A stretch of DNA of 64,000 bases from Prosthecobacter debontii (GCA_945860295.1 CAMAQH010000021.1:1-64000); one strand, 5' to 3'; counted from the first letter of the stretch, positions 10,601-18,879 are shown. The notes: generated from the sequence alone by a model not told the origin. Made by a program: numbers and translations.

Positions 10601-13600
10601 TTACTCAGCGAAGTTTTGATTTTGAAGTGGTCATTGAAGTCACCAGTCGCATTGGAGCTGAAAAAGAAGTTCAGCGTCCTTTGAGCACCGGGTTCTAGCG
10701 TGAATGGCCAAGACACTGCTGGGAGGATCAGACGTCCGCTCGAGCTGGTGATGGAAATCACCTGAAAGGGAGCATTGCCCGTGTTTATGCAATCAAACGA
10801 AGAGGACTCCACTCGATTTGCCCATGCTTCATCAAAGCGCAGACTCGCAGGATAGAAAGCCAGCACGCCGAGGCGACTCACATTGATCGTGATCGGTACC
10901 ACCACGCGCGGTCGCGCGGCATCATTGCTCGTTAGGCTGATCTGTGCCTTATGACTGCCTGCTGGCATCAGCGCGGTATGGATCGCGACCGGCACGATCT
11001 GACTTTGACCCGGAGTGAGTGTGCCGCCTGGAATCGTGAGTGTCAGCCATGTGCCAGTGTTCTCGACTGTTGCTGCCCAGGTCAGCGGCAGATCACCGCT
11101 ATTGGTCAGCGTGATCGTGCGCGCATGTCGCGCGCCCGGAGGTGTGCTGAAAGCCATGCTCGCTGGCGTGAGCTGAAGCGTCGGACCACGGATGCCTCTA
11201 CCGTTAAAAGTGAAGTAGAGATAACGACCCGGCGCATTGGCCGCGAAGAGAACGCTGCTACTCACAGCGGCAGTCATAGTAGGACGGAACTCAAAAATCA
11301 GGCTGCGCGTTTCACCGCCGGGGATCGTCAGCGGCGTCGGACTCAGACACACAAAGGCGGCAGATAAAGACAGCTTGCTGCTGAGCACGAGATTCGCCGC
11401 GCCGATGTTTTTGATCGGCACGCTGATCTGGCGGCGCGTATTTAAAATGGTGTTGGCAAACGTCGCCACTTGCGTGAACTGCGGACGAGCAGCGGCTCTG
11501 ACCCGCAGCGTGATCGTGAGTGCCACATACGGTGTGTCGGGGTCTTGAGAAGTGATGTGCAATACGGTGGTGTGATCGCCCGGCGGCAGCAGGCCCGTGT
11601 CGAAATTGAGCCGCACCTGACCGCGTGTCTTGGCATTGAACCGGCCTGAGACGCCCGGAAGATTTGCCCAAGTCGGGCTGCTGCCAGTGGCCCCAGGAAA
11701 ATGATCCAGCGCCGCCTGCCAATCGAGCGGGCCGAGGCCCTTGTTCTCAAGGGTCACAAACAAGAAGCCTGCTTCGCCTTGGTTCAAGGTGATGAGAGGC
11801 GCGGCGGGTGACACGGCGATGTCTGGAGCCAACTGTCGAGTGCTCGTTATCGGCACGATCACTGAGGGCGCAGTCGGATCGTCACTTTCGATCACCAGCT
11901 CAGCCACAAAATCGCGCACCGGAGCTGTCGTCGCAAAACTCACCGCCACGGTTTGACTCGCGCCACGCGCTACTTGTAAGCTGGTCGGGCCGACGATGTT
12001 AAAGAACGCTGCATCACGACCCTGAAGCCGCAGGGCAGAGATATTCAGATTCAGCGTGCCAATACTGGAGATCGCGATTTCCTGCTGCGCGCTCATATTC
12101 TGCACCACTGATCCAAAGGCGAGTGTGCTCCTATTCAAAGATAGCTGCGCTGCATCCACCACATTCATCGTCACGGGCAGTGCCGTTTCGGGTTCATCAG
12201 GGACGTTCGTGCTGAAAAGAACCGTCGCCTCGTAGCTGCCAGCGGTCAGCGTTTGCGAGTTGAGATCAAGCGTCAGCGTCTGCATGGCACCTGGCGCGAG
12301 AATGCCCGCTGGTGGTGTGGCCGTCAGCCAGCTTGGCCGCTCGATGAGGCCATCGACGATCTGATTGGCCAAGCGCCGAGCGTCTCCGGTGACGTAATTT
12401 GAGTCATCGGAAATTTCATTGCCAACGAAAACCATCACGCCTGATCCGAGCGATGTCACAGCCGCATGAGCGCGACCATTTGGGTCCATGACCAGTCGCT
12501 GCGCCGTGCCACTGATCGTGGCTGAGGCACCTGCCGCGACAGCTTGCACCGTGGTCACACCGAGCGTCATCGGATGACTGCGGATGTCCGTCAGCGTCAG
12601 ATCACGAAAGCCATCAAACACCGCTGTGATGCCGGTGCTGGCGAACAATTGATTGATCATGGTGATGGACCCGGTGTTGTCCGCCTCACAGAGCACGCCA
12701 GCACCAGCGCTGACTCGGAGGCGCAGCCGGCTTATGTCAGTCGCAGTGAAGTTGGCGATAGCGTCATCGACGATCACGGTGTCCACCGTATCCAGCGCGT
12801 CCACACTCAGTGGCAGAGTCAGAGTCACCACCTGTGCGCCGCGAGCCACCAGATCACTGATCAAGACGGAGCGATCCCAGCTTGTGCTCACCGCTCCGAC
12901 GACCAAGCCGTCGAGCGTGCCCAGCGCTGCCTCCAAGGCTGGCACCTCCAACTCTTGATTGATTTTAAAAGCCGCACGCAGACCGCCATCTTGCAGCTCG
13001 GGTTGCTCGATCATAGTGGCAGCAGGCAGATGGAAAAGCCTGAGCGCCGTGCTGCTTTGCACGTGTCCATTGAGCAGTTGCAGAGTCCATCTCAACGGCC
13101 CCGTGCCACGATTCCGCATCTCCACCGTGCGACTGAGTGCACGACCCGAATACACATTCGTGGTCACCGACGCCGGCGTCAGACTGAGCTGGGGAATGCC
13201 GAGCGCAAAGTCCACATTGCTGTGGTTCGGCGGTGTCGTGACCAATGTTGGCGTGCTCGTCACATAGCCCGGAGATGCCGCCGTGATGCTGTAAACACCA
13301 TCCGTCACCGTCATCGCATAAGTGCCATCACTAGCGCTCGTGGTCGTGAAGGTGGATGGGCCGACGAGCTTGATCGTCGCGCCTTCGATCGCTGCGGCAT
13401 CACCTGCATCGGTGATGCGACCTCGGATGAGTGATGAGATGTGTAGGTAAAGCGTGACGCGGTGGGCAGTCGTCTCTGCCGGTGTTCCATAATGCAGTGT
13501 GATGATGAACTCCTCCGCATACGGAGTGGGCGTGGTGGCTTGAGATCGCACGAGAAATCCAGTCAGCGGTGCCACGCTCTCGCTCGGTGCCAGCGTGCCT

Positions 13601-15432
13601 ACATTCACGGTGCCCTGCGTGATCGTGAATCGTGAAGTGGTTGCGCTGCTCGCCAGTGTGGCCGTCACATTTTGCGCGGCATCACTGCCGCGATTCACCA
13701 CCGTGAAACGCAGCGCTAGTGTCTCACCCGGATTGTAGATGCCATCGCCATTACCACCGGGTTGCTCTTCAATCGTCGTCACACTGACGACTGGGCGCGG
13801 CCCAGCGGATTGCTCGATCAGCCGCGCCACATTGAGCCGACCGCCGGAGACGGTTGTCGCCGCGAAAGCAGGCAGCGCATCGACGGTATCCAGAAGCTGC
13901 GCTTTGATCTCTGCTGGCGTCATGTTTGGGGCGATGCTCTTCAAGAGCGCCACCGCTCCAGACACATGCGGTGTGGCCATCGAAGTGCCGCTGAAACTCG
14001 AATAGCCGCCCCCGATGATCGTGCTGTAAACCGACGAACCTGGTGCGGCTAAGTCCACACTCGTCGCTCCATAGTTTGAGAAACTGGAGCGCGCATCCCG
14101 GTCCGTGCTGGAGGCGACGGAGATGATGTTATCCAGCGGATAGCCCGCTGGATACTGCGGTGAGAGATCTGTGTTTGAACTATCATTGCCTGCCGCTGCA
14201 ATGAATAATTGATGCGCCGCACCAGCATCTGCGATGGCTGCCTGGAGCAGTGCGCTAGAGCCGCCGCCGCCCCAGGAGTTTGAGGTCAGGTCCACGCCCA
14301 GGCCTGTGGCGTAGTTCACGCACTCGATCGCGTCAGAGGTGCTGCCACCGCTCGGTCCCAGAAAGCGGATGCCGACGATGGAAACCTGCCAGCACACACC
14401 GGTCACTCCATTGAGATTGTTGCCCACACCACCGATCGTGCCTGAGCAATGCGTGCCGTGATTATTCTCATCCATCGGGTTGTTGTCGTTGGAGAAGAAG
14501 TCCCAGCCATTCACATCATCGACAAAGCTGTTGCCGTCGTCATCGACACCGTTGCCGACGATCTCATTCGGGTTCCGCCACATGTTTGCCGCCAGATCTG
14601 GATGTGTGCGGTCCACCCCCGTGTCGATCACACCCACCAGCACCTCACGTGATCCCGTGCTGATGTCCCAGGCCTCGGGCGCATCAATGTCCGCATCGGC
14701 CGTGCCGCCGGTCTGGCCTGTGTTGTGCATGCCCCAGAGCTGGGGAAAACTCGTGTCATCAGGGAACAAGGTCGGGAAGACTAGGTAGTCCCGCTCCGCT
14801 GTCGCCAACTGCGTTTGCGGTGCCTTTAGGAACGCTTTTTTAAACGCTGACATGATCGTGCTCGCACTGTCCAGCGTGCCATTTGCCATCGCGATCAGTC
14901 GCACCGGCGTCGTCTGGAGCCGATGCCGGACATAGAATCCATGGCGCTTGGCCCAGTCTGCGATTTTTGATTCGGAGACCTCAGCGGGGAATTTCACCAT
15001 CACATGATCCGCCACAGAAAACTCACGCCGCATGGGCATCTGATCATCAGCCCGCAGCCAGATTTCCTCACGGATCAGCGGATACTTAAAATCAGTGTGC
15101 CAGAGCCGCATCTCCCGCGCTGGCTCGTTGGGTCGGGCATCGAGACGGCGTTTTTCCAGCAAAGTAGCGTCCTTTAAAAGCCGCTGCTCAAAAGCACTTA
15201 AGGAAACCGGCTTCGCGGATGGTGCATGTGCCACCATCGGATCGAGTGCCGGCGTTCCCGCCTTGGGTTTTGTCGGAGCCGGGCTGACCACCTGCTCTGA
15301 TGACAGCTTGGTGACCTGCGCAGCTACCACCTTCATTTCGCCAGGTCGAGCTAACCACCAAGCCACCGTGCCTGTGATGACAATGCCAATACACAGCAGA
15401 AGTGGCCAAATGCGTGCGCTTTTAAAATTCAT
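4612..15432 (-). CDS. Giant S8 (subtilisin-like) exported protein with alternating Ig-like repeats
   Basis: A 3606-residue protein from one uninterrupted 10.8-kb frame. Residues 8-28 form a hydrophobic signal/anchor. The subtilase domain spans about 225-540 with Asp270 (GVIDTGVD), His325 (NNHGTHCSG), Asn416 (AAAGNDS) and Ser484 (SGTSMATPHVSG), so the triad is intact. A CARDB-like region (about 545-670) and a carboxypeptidase-regulatory-like domain (about 670-745) follow. After that come at least ten repeats of about 100-120 residues that alternate two types. One type carries an SNxGGxPLxW-like signature (BACON/viral-A-type-inspired Ig fold). The other carries the SFxxVxxN...N-G-A-L/I signature of ASH/choice-of-anchor-D domains. 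A Rossmann-like insert resembling DUF4350/ThuA interrupts the early repeats (about 790-1010). Beta-propeller-like stretches and one FN3-like module lie nearer the C-terminus. No LPXTG, PEP-CTERM or autotransporter barrel was recognised. The protein is probably secreted or surface-anchored through its N-terminus. Confidence 0.9.
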   Translation of the reverse strand: MNFKSARIWPLLLCIGIVITGTVAWWLARPGEMKVVAAQVTKLSSEQVVSPAPTKPKAGTPALDPMVAHAPSAKPVSLSAFEQRLLKDATLLEKRRLDARPNEPAREMRLWHTDFKYPLIREEIWLRADDQMPMRREFSVADHVMVKFPAEVSESKIADWAKRHGFYVRHRLQTTPVRLIAMANGTLDSASTIMSAFKKAFLKAPQTQLATAERDYLVFPTLFPDDTSFPQLWGMHNTGQTGGTADADIDAPEAWDISTGSREVLVGVIDTGVDRTHPDLAANMWRNPNEIVGNGVDDDGNSFVDDVNGWDFFSNDNNPMDENNHGTHCSGTIGGVGNNLNGVTGVCWQVSIVGIRFLGPSGGSTSDAIECVNYATGLGVDLTSNSWGGGGSSALLQAAIADAGAAHQLFIAAAGNDSSNTDLSPQYPAGYPLDNIISVASSTDRDARSSFSNYGATSVDLAAPGSSVYSTIIGGGYSSFSGTSMATPHVSGAVALLKSIAPNMTPAEIKAQLLDTVDALPAFAATTVSGGRLNVARLIEQSAGPRPVVSVTTIEEQPGGNGDGIYNPGETLALRFTVVNRGSDAAQNVTATLASSATTSRFTITQGTVNVGTLAPSESVAPLTGFLVRSQATTPTPYAEEFIITLHYGTPAETTAHRVTLYLHISSLIRGRITDAGDAAAIEGATIKLVGPSTFTTTSASDGTYAMTVTDGVYSITAASPGYVTSTPTLVTTPPNHSNVDFALGIPQLSLTPASVTTNVYSGRALSRTVEMRNRGTGPLRWTLQLLNGHVQSSTALRLFHLPAATMIEQPELQDGGLRAAFKINQELEVPALEAALGTLDGLVVGAVSTSWDRSVLISDLVARGAQVVTLTLPLSVDALDTVDTVIVDDAIANFTATDISRLRLRVSAGAGVLCEADNTGSITMINQLFASTGITAVFDGFRDLTLTDIRSHPMTLGVTTVQAVAAGASATISGTAQRLVMDPNGRAHAAVTSLGSGVMVFVGNEISDDSNYVTGDARRLANQIVDGLIERPSWLTATPPAGILAPGAMQTLTLDLNSQTLTAGSYEATVLFSTNVPDEPETALPVTMNVVDAAQLSLNRSTLAFGSVVQNMSAQQEIAISSIGTLNLNISALRLQGRDAAFFNIVGPTSLQVARGASQTVAVSFATTAPVRDFVAELVIESDDPTAPSVIVPITSTRQLAPDIAVSPAAPLITLNQGEAGFLFVTLENKGLGPLDWQAALDHFPGATGSSPTWANLPGVSGRFNAKTRGQVRLNFDTGLLPPGDHTTVLHITSQDPDTPYVALTITLRVRAAARPQFTQVATFANTILNTRRQISVPIKNIGAANLVLSSKLSLSAAFVCLSPTPLTIPGGETRSLIFEFRPTMTAAVSSSVLFAANAPGRYLYFTFNGRGIRGPTLQLTPASMAFSTPPGARHARTITLTNSGDLPLTWAATVENTGTWLTLTIPGGTLTPGQSQIVPVAIHTALMPAGSHKAQISLTSNDAARPRVVVPITINVSRLGVLAFYPASLRFDEAWANRVESSSFDCINTGNAPFQVISITSSSGRLILPAVSWPFTLEPGAQRTLNFFFSSNATGDFNDHFKIKTSLSKTDVLLPVIAKVVRPPALAITPSLLDEELEPGESVTRDLTVTNSGQVALTWTNLLLDVTGTPTSWITLSAAAGTTPAGGNSVVTTTLDTAGLPAGPQTAKVRFNSNALSLSQVDVPVTFRVASAAVLRHWPAVYAFPVTYTQATSTLTGTITNPGNLPLIITEIISSEAAFTTTGVTLPLTLNPRANMPITVRFSPTEARDHNASLTLKSNARSTPDRVIQLSGRGAIAPHIEVVPTALALSVEPGVPLTSTLTLSNIGGLPLQWTAARTGAIASMTSLSSSSGTTAAAGSSALTLTVSSTFSTAAATSTGQIIFTSNDPSRPSLVVPVTITVVPRPRLAITPAVLSFADTFNGSTSPLSISLRNDGNATLNLTGITSDSGRFDTVPITLPTTIAAGASRTVTVRFSPNSAASFTGKLSFSTNPALPSPVVLPVSGRGITPPTLRVEPSTLTLSLEKGRTSTQPLTISNDGGSALNWQATITNTSTGAGTLQEVLQRVNTHHATLTALIPNLYSFTEGETGNSITEGGFDMYDTGNIIDISSGSELAYSNNAIVTSAIMGTGGSYFTRKQNGLFVFVADMNGVSSFALRGNLGADGDGITNGAVLTRTVGGITYKGFFKGVSGAFDPSVNHLIIVEDKPGVSHTYSSSTNSDAHSVSGLSGIVRLYYLLFARQSGAPVSETLAGSLMDSFLQNMALPADASSVSVSPASGSSAAGGNSTPNLQIASRKLQIGTHTATIRVTSNAPVSGTADIPLTLNVTPAELDVAPTAITALQLTDSGSAQSALTITTRAGSNPAWTASPTVPWITLSKSSGAGDDSLTLTYSSKLAAGSYQGVVNINYNGITLPVPVSLTVRTANFSQLLTDYRQSRMLGLIRGLSGEPSVLAAVNATTLLAENILLLPTDITDADLTTDGRLLYAISFAGKTITQVDLETFTLVSTKSIPIALDAGTGSPYHYHIETGRQDLVYYTDAATSPALHVFKYDAGFELQSFVLNSGAGIGDFVVTPDGSTIYAWAQSGWGTSNTSVLARISSASDTLSQTSLSTDAVSQNPLEAPVFYSANRDAVITKGSRFNPTLTARQSYTGQTILAASAYGHSLISGINVLDGANGTALQTLPVSVTVAAFTADQTALVYLNNSTLRLARLTVPNLPAATINPLIADGSSLAAAPTALSWTGIPTSASYDVFLSTDATALNTATNSTGGIYRGNTPGVSFAFNGSNFQLGQTYYWRIDTRNLDGSTVKGSAWSFRIPPVAVTPTSLTMATLLGSTASLTTTLNITTTAGATPWTLSDNASWLSVDTAAGTGPATVVVSFNPTGLTAGNQLAQITLTSGADIVTVPVTFRLLSTLNIIKLEADPTLPFIYALHRDLASPYEGWLLWIDPLTARVEQAVLTATDATDFVVHAADDRIYTLTNGGTRVVAVQRQQSRQIIGNWSLSTPAVAIHNGPVGRLVSRSAANVLQMINSVTGGAVGTTITLPSCITRTPSSGTFLYAAVQQSSSVTGIAKYALDSGGITYSTASYWNGLLGSSFVISGDGNRAFYNQKAYLTTSLIQLTNLNASIVASSWNGQMAFSNSKIYAIAFTPLELSTLPVTTSFMAATASNSRLVLYDAVNRALSTVEPGTLAVSPSTFDFGQVLINGNAITSFNVTNYSTQDVNVTVNSTRPALSGPASSVSINAGQSAQIAVTCAPTVGGYIAGTLTFNASGQPQLSRVMQITFQAVSLLTKFNADFSVVAPADGATGGIASYQEDGMLFSTPSSILHVGANTGNRPNNGTPHIALLGQQTPLSIRRADAGVFHLHSVDLGEYSFAFAQPRTITFTGVTHNNSTVSTSFTIDGLFGGALLLGAFQTFTFPPTFQNLVSAQITIDAYAMDNLVFENVPVGSTSISANSIASTDATLDLDADGTPDVWIAGSGASNKDGTLTTHHFTYTRRTGLSDSAVILQSSRDGTTWSGLTAGLDYTVESRATDAERGRETLRLNIPTDSATPWQFRLLSAP

Positions 15433-15481
15433 GCGGGGGGTGCATCAGACAGTCCACCTGAAATGCCCGCTCAAAGCAATC

Positions 15482-15874
15482 TTAAAAGTTCGCCCCTTCT
15501 GGACCAGAAGTAATAGTCTCATCCTCTGGAGTTGTCGGCCGTGGAGAAAGATGATCCGCGAGTCTTCTCTGCAATCTGGCGAGTCGTTCTGGGGTAATAG
15601 AACCCATTGTGCCGACAATGGCGGATGAAGGAATGGTGGCAATCAGTCCGAGCCGAATCAGTGAATCGAGCTTTAGACCAGTCAGGGGGAAATCCGCGTC
15701 TGTCGTTAAGATCAGATCGTCAAATCCAACCACCTCATGGCTAACCTTCGAACTGATCCCACAGATCAAACGATCCTGATAGGGAGGCAAAATCGAAAGC
15801 ACGACAGCAGGACGAGACTTCAGTCGGCCATCTGACTGCTGAACACGCGAAAGGACAACATCTCCTGGGTTCAT
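15482..15874 (-). CDS. MazF/PemK-family toxin (mRNA interferase)
   Basis: The 130-residue protein starts MNPGDVVLSRV and continues GRLKSRPAVVLS, the beta-strand and arginine motif of PemK/MazF ribonucleases. A central LILTTDADF...GLKLDSLIRLG region fits the family's RNA-binding face. Such toxins cut mRNA and are held inactive by the partner antitoxin. Its ATG overlaps the antitoxin stop codon (ATGA, 15871-15874), the usual antitoxin-toxin arrangement. The C-terminal tail (about 25 residues rich in Pro, Thr and Glu) is longer than usual. The gene lies 49 bp upstream of the giant protease gene on the same strand, so read-through is possible. Confidence 0.85.
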   Translation of the reverse strand: MNPGDVVLSRVQQSDGRLKSRPAVVLSILPPYQDRLICGISSKVSHEVVGFDDLILTTDADFPLTGLKLDSLIRLGLIATIPSSAIVGTMGSITPERLARLQRRLADHLSPRPTTPEDETITSGPEGANF

Positions 15875-16077
15875 CGGCGGACATCCGCCTCCGAATACTC
15901 AATCTCGTCATCATCGTAGGCATCTGCAAAGCTAGCGGACGAAAGAGTCAGAAAGTCGCTCCGATCTGCGTCGGAATCCTCCAAGATCGTCACAAGAAGA
16001 CGAGCATGCGGTGGAATGACAATCTCCTCGTCAAACAAAACCTTCCCTTCGTCGAAACGGGCAGATACGGACTTCAT
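15871..16077 (-). CDS. Antitoxin partner of the MazF/PemK toxin (DUF104-like)
   Basis: This 68-residue protein begins MKSVSARFDEGKVLFDEE and contains IPPHARLLVTIL. That pattern (short beta-strand, then a Pro-rich turn and a VTI strand) resembles DUF104-type antitoxins rather than classical MazE. The C-terminal half is acidic (DAYDDDEIEYSEAD), as expected for the toxin-binding tail. The start at 16077 is supported by a GGAGG seven bases upstream; an in-frame ATG at 16083 would be only one base from that site. It precedes the toxin gene, with a four-base overlap. It probably binds DNA and autorepresses the pair, but no operator was identified. Confidence 0.75.
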   Translation of the reverse strand: MKSVSARFDEGKVLFDEEIVIPPHARLLVTILEDSDADRSDFLTLSSASFADAYDDDEIEYSEADVRR

Positions 16078-16486
16078 GATCATACCTCCACCGCTAGTCA
16101 ACCTAGGGGCATAGTCAACAAGGCGTCGATCAGGTTAAAGTGCGCGATACGCTGGAGTCTATTTTGGACAGAATCTCGGCTGTCATCAATCGACCCCTGA
16201 CCCCGCGCTGACCTCTGCGGCCATACGATCTCTTGAGGTGAAAATTTTCTGACCCAGTGATTGGGGTGGCTGGCTAAAAGACCCCCGTGTAGAGGATGGC
16301 GTGAGCCTTCCTGCTTGGAATCAAGAGCGCCACTACCAGTAGCTCACCCCAGAGAGAGGGCTAGGCTGGCGCATCCATCACGCATCGAGGACTGATGAAC
16401 GGTCAACGTCGAGCCCAAAAGGGTGACCCTCCACACAAACTTTCTGACAGGCTCGGCAGGTTCTGCGACAGCTTAAAAGGAGGCCC
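16078..16486. other. Gene-free stretch between ceramidase-like gene and antitoxin
   Basis: About 400 bp without a convincing reading frame. It must contain the promoter of the toxin-antitoxin pair at its left end. A small perfect palindrome AGGGTGACCCT lies at the right part, and TTTCTGAC occurs twice. No tRNA, transposase remnant or other recognisable element was found. Confidence 0.4.
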
Positions 16487-17839
16487 TCAATCCAAGCCCT
16501 TCCGCAACTCATGCACGGTGCTGGTGATGTGATCCTCGACCTTGGCGCTCCAGCGGGTGGGATGGGTGCCCCATTTCATGGCGTCGCCACCTTCGTAGCC
16601 GCCTTCTTTCCAGACGCGGAGGCTGGGGATGTAGCTGGGCACGTCGTTGGTGTAGGCGCTGACCCAGACGAGCGGGTCTTTGATCTCGGACTTCAGGCGC
16701 AGTGAGTAATCGACGACGACTTCACCGCCGAGCGTGACCCAGGTGAGCTGATCACCGAGGCGCAGGACCTGCACGGGATAGGGGTAGGTTTGCGGCAGGC
16801 TGCCATCGGCATCGAGTCGGGCTAAGACGCGACCGGCGTGGGCTTTGTCGAGTCCGGTGGCGGTCTTTTGCTTTTCTAAAAGCTGCTCACGAGTCGGAAG
16901 TGTGTCGTAGGCCAGCGGGATCTCCTGGTAGGCGGCGCGGATGTTACCGGTGAGCGGAATGAGAGTGGTGGTCAAAGCAGCCTCGACGGCGGTGGCGAGA
17001 CTTTTCCCATGAGTCTGAGCCAGCTCCATCGTGCGACGTGGATACGGATTCTGATCGCCGCTGCAGCCGTTCATGAACATGGCGGTCACGCCGGGGTGCG
17101 CGGCCTCCAACGCCTGCTGGGCATAGCCCGCGTAGTCGCCGCTGAATTTCTGATGGCCGAGCGTGGTGCAGTGGCAGGCATAGCCAAAGACGACGGCGAG
17201 TTCCTTGCCTGCGGCATCTGCCACCTTGAGCACGGGCACGGCGTGATCCACCGGACCATCGGGATTCGGGAAATTGTTCCAGCCACCGGTGCCGTTCGGC
17301 GTGCGGCGGTTCATGGCGAAGCCGCAGCGGGCTTTGCTGTAGTTCAGCGTGGCAGGCACGGCTTTCTGCAATGCTTCGCCGACAAGTCGAACGAGTGTTT
17401 CTTGAAGCCGATTCGTGTAGGTCTCCGCTTCGGCCTCACGTTTTGCGGGATCGTCGGCTCCATCGACTCGGCTGGTTCTCAGCTCCGGCCCGCTGTGGGT
17501 GTGGCTGGCATTGATGGCGAGTCGCGCTGGCTCGATGCCGAACTGCTTCTGCACCTGCTCAGCGACATACAGCCGCACGTTTCGCGGCACGCCGACGAGA
17601 TCCATCGTGATCAGGGCAAACCTGCCGCCGCTGGCATCTTCAACGACAAGCGCCTTGGCATACAGGTCCAGTTCCACGCCTTCGGACGGCTTCGTGCGGC
17701 CCGCGTAGCCTGCCATCCACATCGGTGCCTCAGGCGTGATTTTGGCACTGGCAGCGCCTGCTTTCCAAACCGGTGCCGGAGCATCAGCAGCATAGATCAG
17801 AGTGGCTAGGACGAGGCAGAAGGGCAGCAACAGTTTCAT
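16487..17839 (-). CDS. Neutral/alkaline ceramidase-like exported hydrolase
   Basis: The 450-residue protein has a signal peptide (MKLLLPFCLVLATLIYAADA) and a neutral/alkaline non-lysosomal ceramidase N-terminal-like domain (PF04734 type). Motifs visible are WKAGAASAKITP, the MAGYAGRT turn, LVVED with a following ALITMDL strand, the zinc-site INASHTHSGPE near residue 110, and GYACHCTTLG near 225. True ceramidases hydrolyse the amide bond of ceramide; in Verrucomicrobia and Planctomycetes this family is expanded and the substrates are mostly unknown. The C-terminal Ig-like ceramidase domain is not evident, so the protein is a short form. It is transcribed toward the toxin-antitoxin pair. Confidence 0.85.
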   Translation of the reverse strand: MKLLLPFCLVLATLIYAADAPAPVWKAGAASAKITPEAPMWMAGYAGRTKPSEGVELDLYAKALVVEDASGGRFALITMDLVGVPRNVRLYVAEQVQKQFGIEPARLAINASHTHSGPELRTSRVDGADDPAKREAEAETYTNRLQETLVRLVGEALQKAVPATLNYSKARCGFAMNRRTPNGTGGWNNFPNPDGPVDHAVPVLKVADAAGKELAVVFGYACHCTTLGHQKFSGDYAGYAQQALEAAHPGVTAMFMNGCSGDQNPYPRRTMELAQTHGKSLATAVEAALTTTLIPLTGNIRAAYQEIPLAYDTLPTREQLLEKQKTATGLDKAHAGRVLARLDADGSLPQTYPYPVQVLRLGDQLTWVTLGGEVVVDYSLRLKSEIKDPLVWVSAYTNDVPSYIPSLRVWKEGGYEGGDAMKWGTHPTRWSAKVEDHITSTVHELRKGLD

Positions 17840-17890
17840 AGGCGACTGCTAGGAGTCGCCAACCGCCGCTCTTTTCTTACCTGATCAAAG

Positions 17891-18685
17891 TCATTCGCCG
17901 AGCTGCTCAGGCTCAGCCTCCTGCCGCTTCTTCTGCGCCTTGTTCTTCATGCGGACGTTCAGCATCTCGACGAACACCGAGAAGGCCATGGCAAAATAGA
18001 CGAAGCCTTTTTCAAAGTGAACATGGAAACCCTCAGCGATCAGCGTGGTGCCGATGAGGAGTAGGAAGGAAAGCGCGAGCACTTTCACCGTCGGATGACG
18101 GCTGATGAAGTCACTCACCGAGCCAGCAAAGATCATCATGAAGCCGACGGCGATCATCACGGCGAGGATCATGATGCTGACCTGATCCACCATGCCCACG
18201 GCAGTGATCACCGAGTCGAGTGAGAAGACGATGTCGAGTAGGGCGATCTGAAACAGGATGGCTCCCAGCGCTGCTTTGGCTTTGCCTGTGCTGTGTGCCT
18301 CTTCCTCCTGGCCTTCGATCTTGTGGTGCAGTTCCTTCGTACTTTTCCAGAGTAGGAACAGGCCACCGAGGATGAGGATCAAATCTTTACCCGAGATGTC
18401 ATGAGCCAAGACGGTCACCAACGGATTTTTCAACTGCATGACCCATGAGATGCTCAGCAGCAGCAGGATGCGTGTGACCATCGCAAACGCGAGGCCGAGG
18501 AAGCGCGCCCGTGGCCGCTCCGCCACCGGTAGCTTGTCTACGAGGATAGAGATGAAGACGATGTTATCGATCCCCAGCACGATCTCCATCACGGTCAGCG
18601 TGAGAAGCGCGACCCAGGCTTCTGGAGAAGTGAACCAAGAGAGGTCAAAAGAAGCGGTGGCGAGAAACGGGAAAAAGTCAGTCAT
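17891..18685 (-). CDS. TerC-family integral membrane protein
   Basis: The 264-residue protein has about seven hydrophobic helices and the TerC hallmark acidic sites LGIDNIVFISIL near residue 38 and FSLDSVITAVG near residue 157. TerC proteins are linked to tellurite resistance and to manganese export and metal loading of exported proteins. An acidic/His-rich loop (HHKIEGQEEEAHST) and a charged C-terminal tail (KNKAQKKRQEAEPEQ) are visible. It follows recA on the same strand but is separated from it by a palindromic repeat that may stop transcription. Confidence 0.92.
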   Translation of the reverse strand: MTDFFPFLATASFDLSWFTSPEAWVALLTLTVMEIVLGIDNIVFISILVDKLPVAERPRARFLGLAFAMVTRILLLLSISWVMQLKNPLVTVLAHDISGKDLILILGGLFLLWKSTKELHHKIEGQEEEAHSTGKAKAALGAILFQIALLDIVFSLDSVITAVGMVDQVSIMILAVMIAVGFMMIFAGSVSDFISRHPTVKVLALSFLLLIGTTLIAEGFHVHFEKGFVYFAMAFSVFVEMLNVRMKNKAQKKRQEAEPEQLGE

Positions 18686-18747
18686 GCGGCGCGGAGATTA
18701 GCCTCTGCGGCCCAAGCCGCAACGTGAGATACATGACTAATTCTTCT

Positions 18748-18838
18748 GTTCGGAGCACCGCCTTCAGGCGATTCCCTGAAGGCTGGAATTACCGCTTACG
18801 ACGACCTTCAAAGACCGTCTAAAGCCGGTGCTCCGAAC
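18748..18838. repeat. Palindromic intergenic repeat between recA and terC
   Basis: The 91-bp element is bounded by perfect 13-bp inverted arms, GTTCGGAGCACCG at 18748-18760 and CGGTGCTCCGAAC at 18826-18838. A nested hairpin, GCCTTCAGG (18760-18768) with CCTGAAGGC (18775-18783), and a second imperfect stem (GACGACCTT/AAAGACCGTC, 18800-18819) lie inside. It looks like a REP/BIME-type mobile palindromic unit. It may also serve as the terminator of recA, although no T-run follows. Confidence 0.8.
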
Positions 18839-18879
18839 GCTGAAGAGCACGAACGCTGAAAAGCAGTGCTGACGAACGA

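Noticed and set aside
16078-16486. Possible transposase or tRNA remnant in the gene-free stretch
   Set aside because: All six frames were inspected without recognisable motifs, and no cloverleaf or terminal inverted repeats were found.
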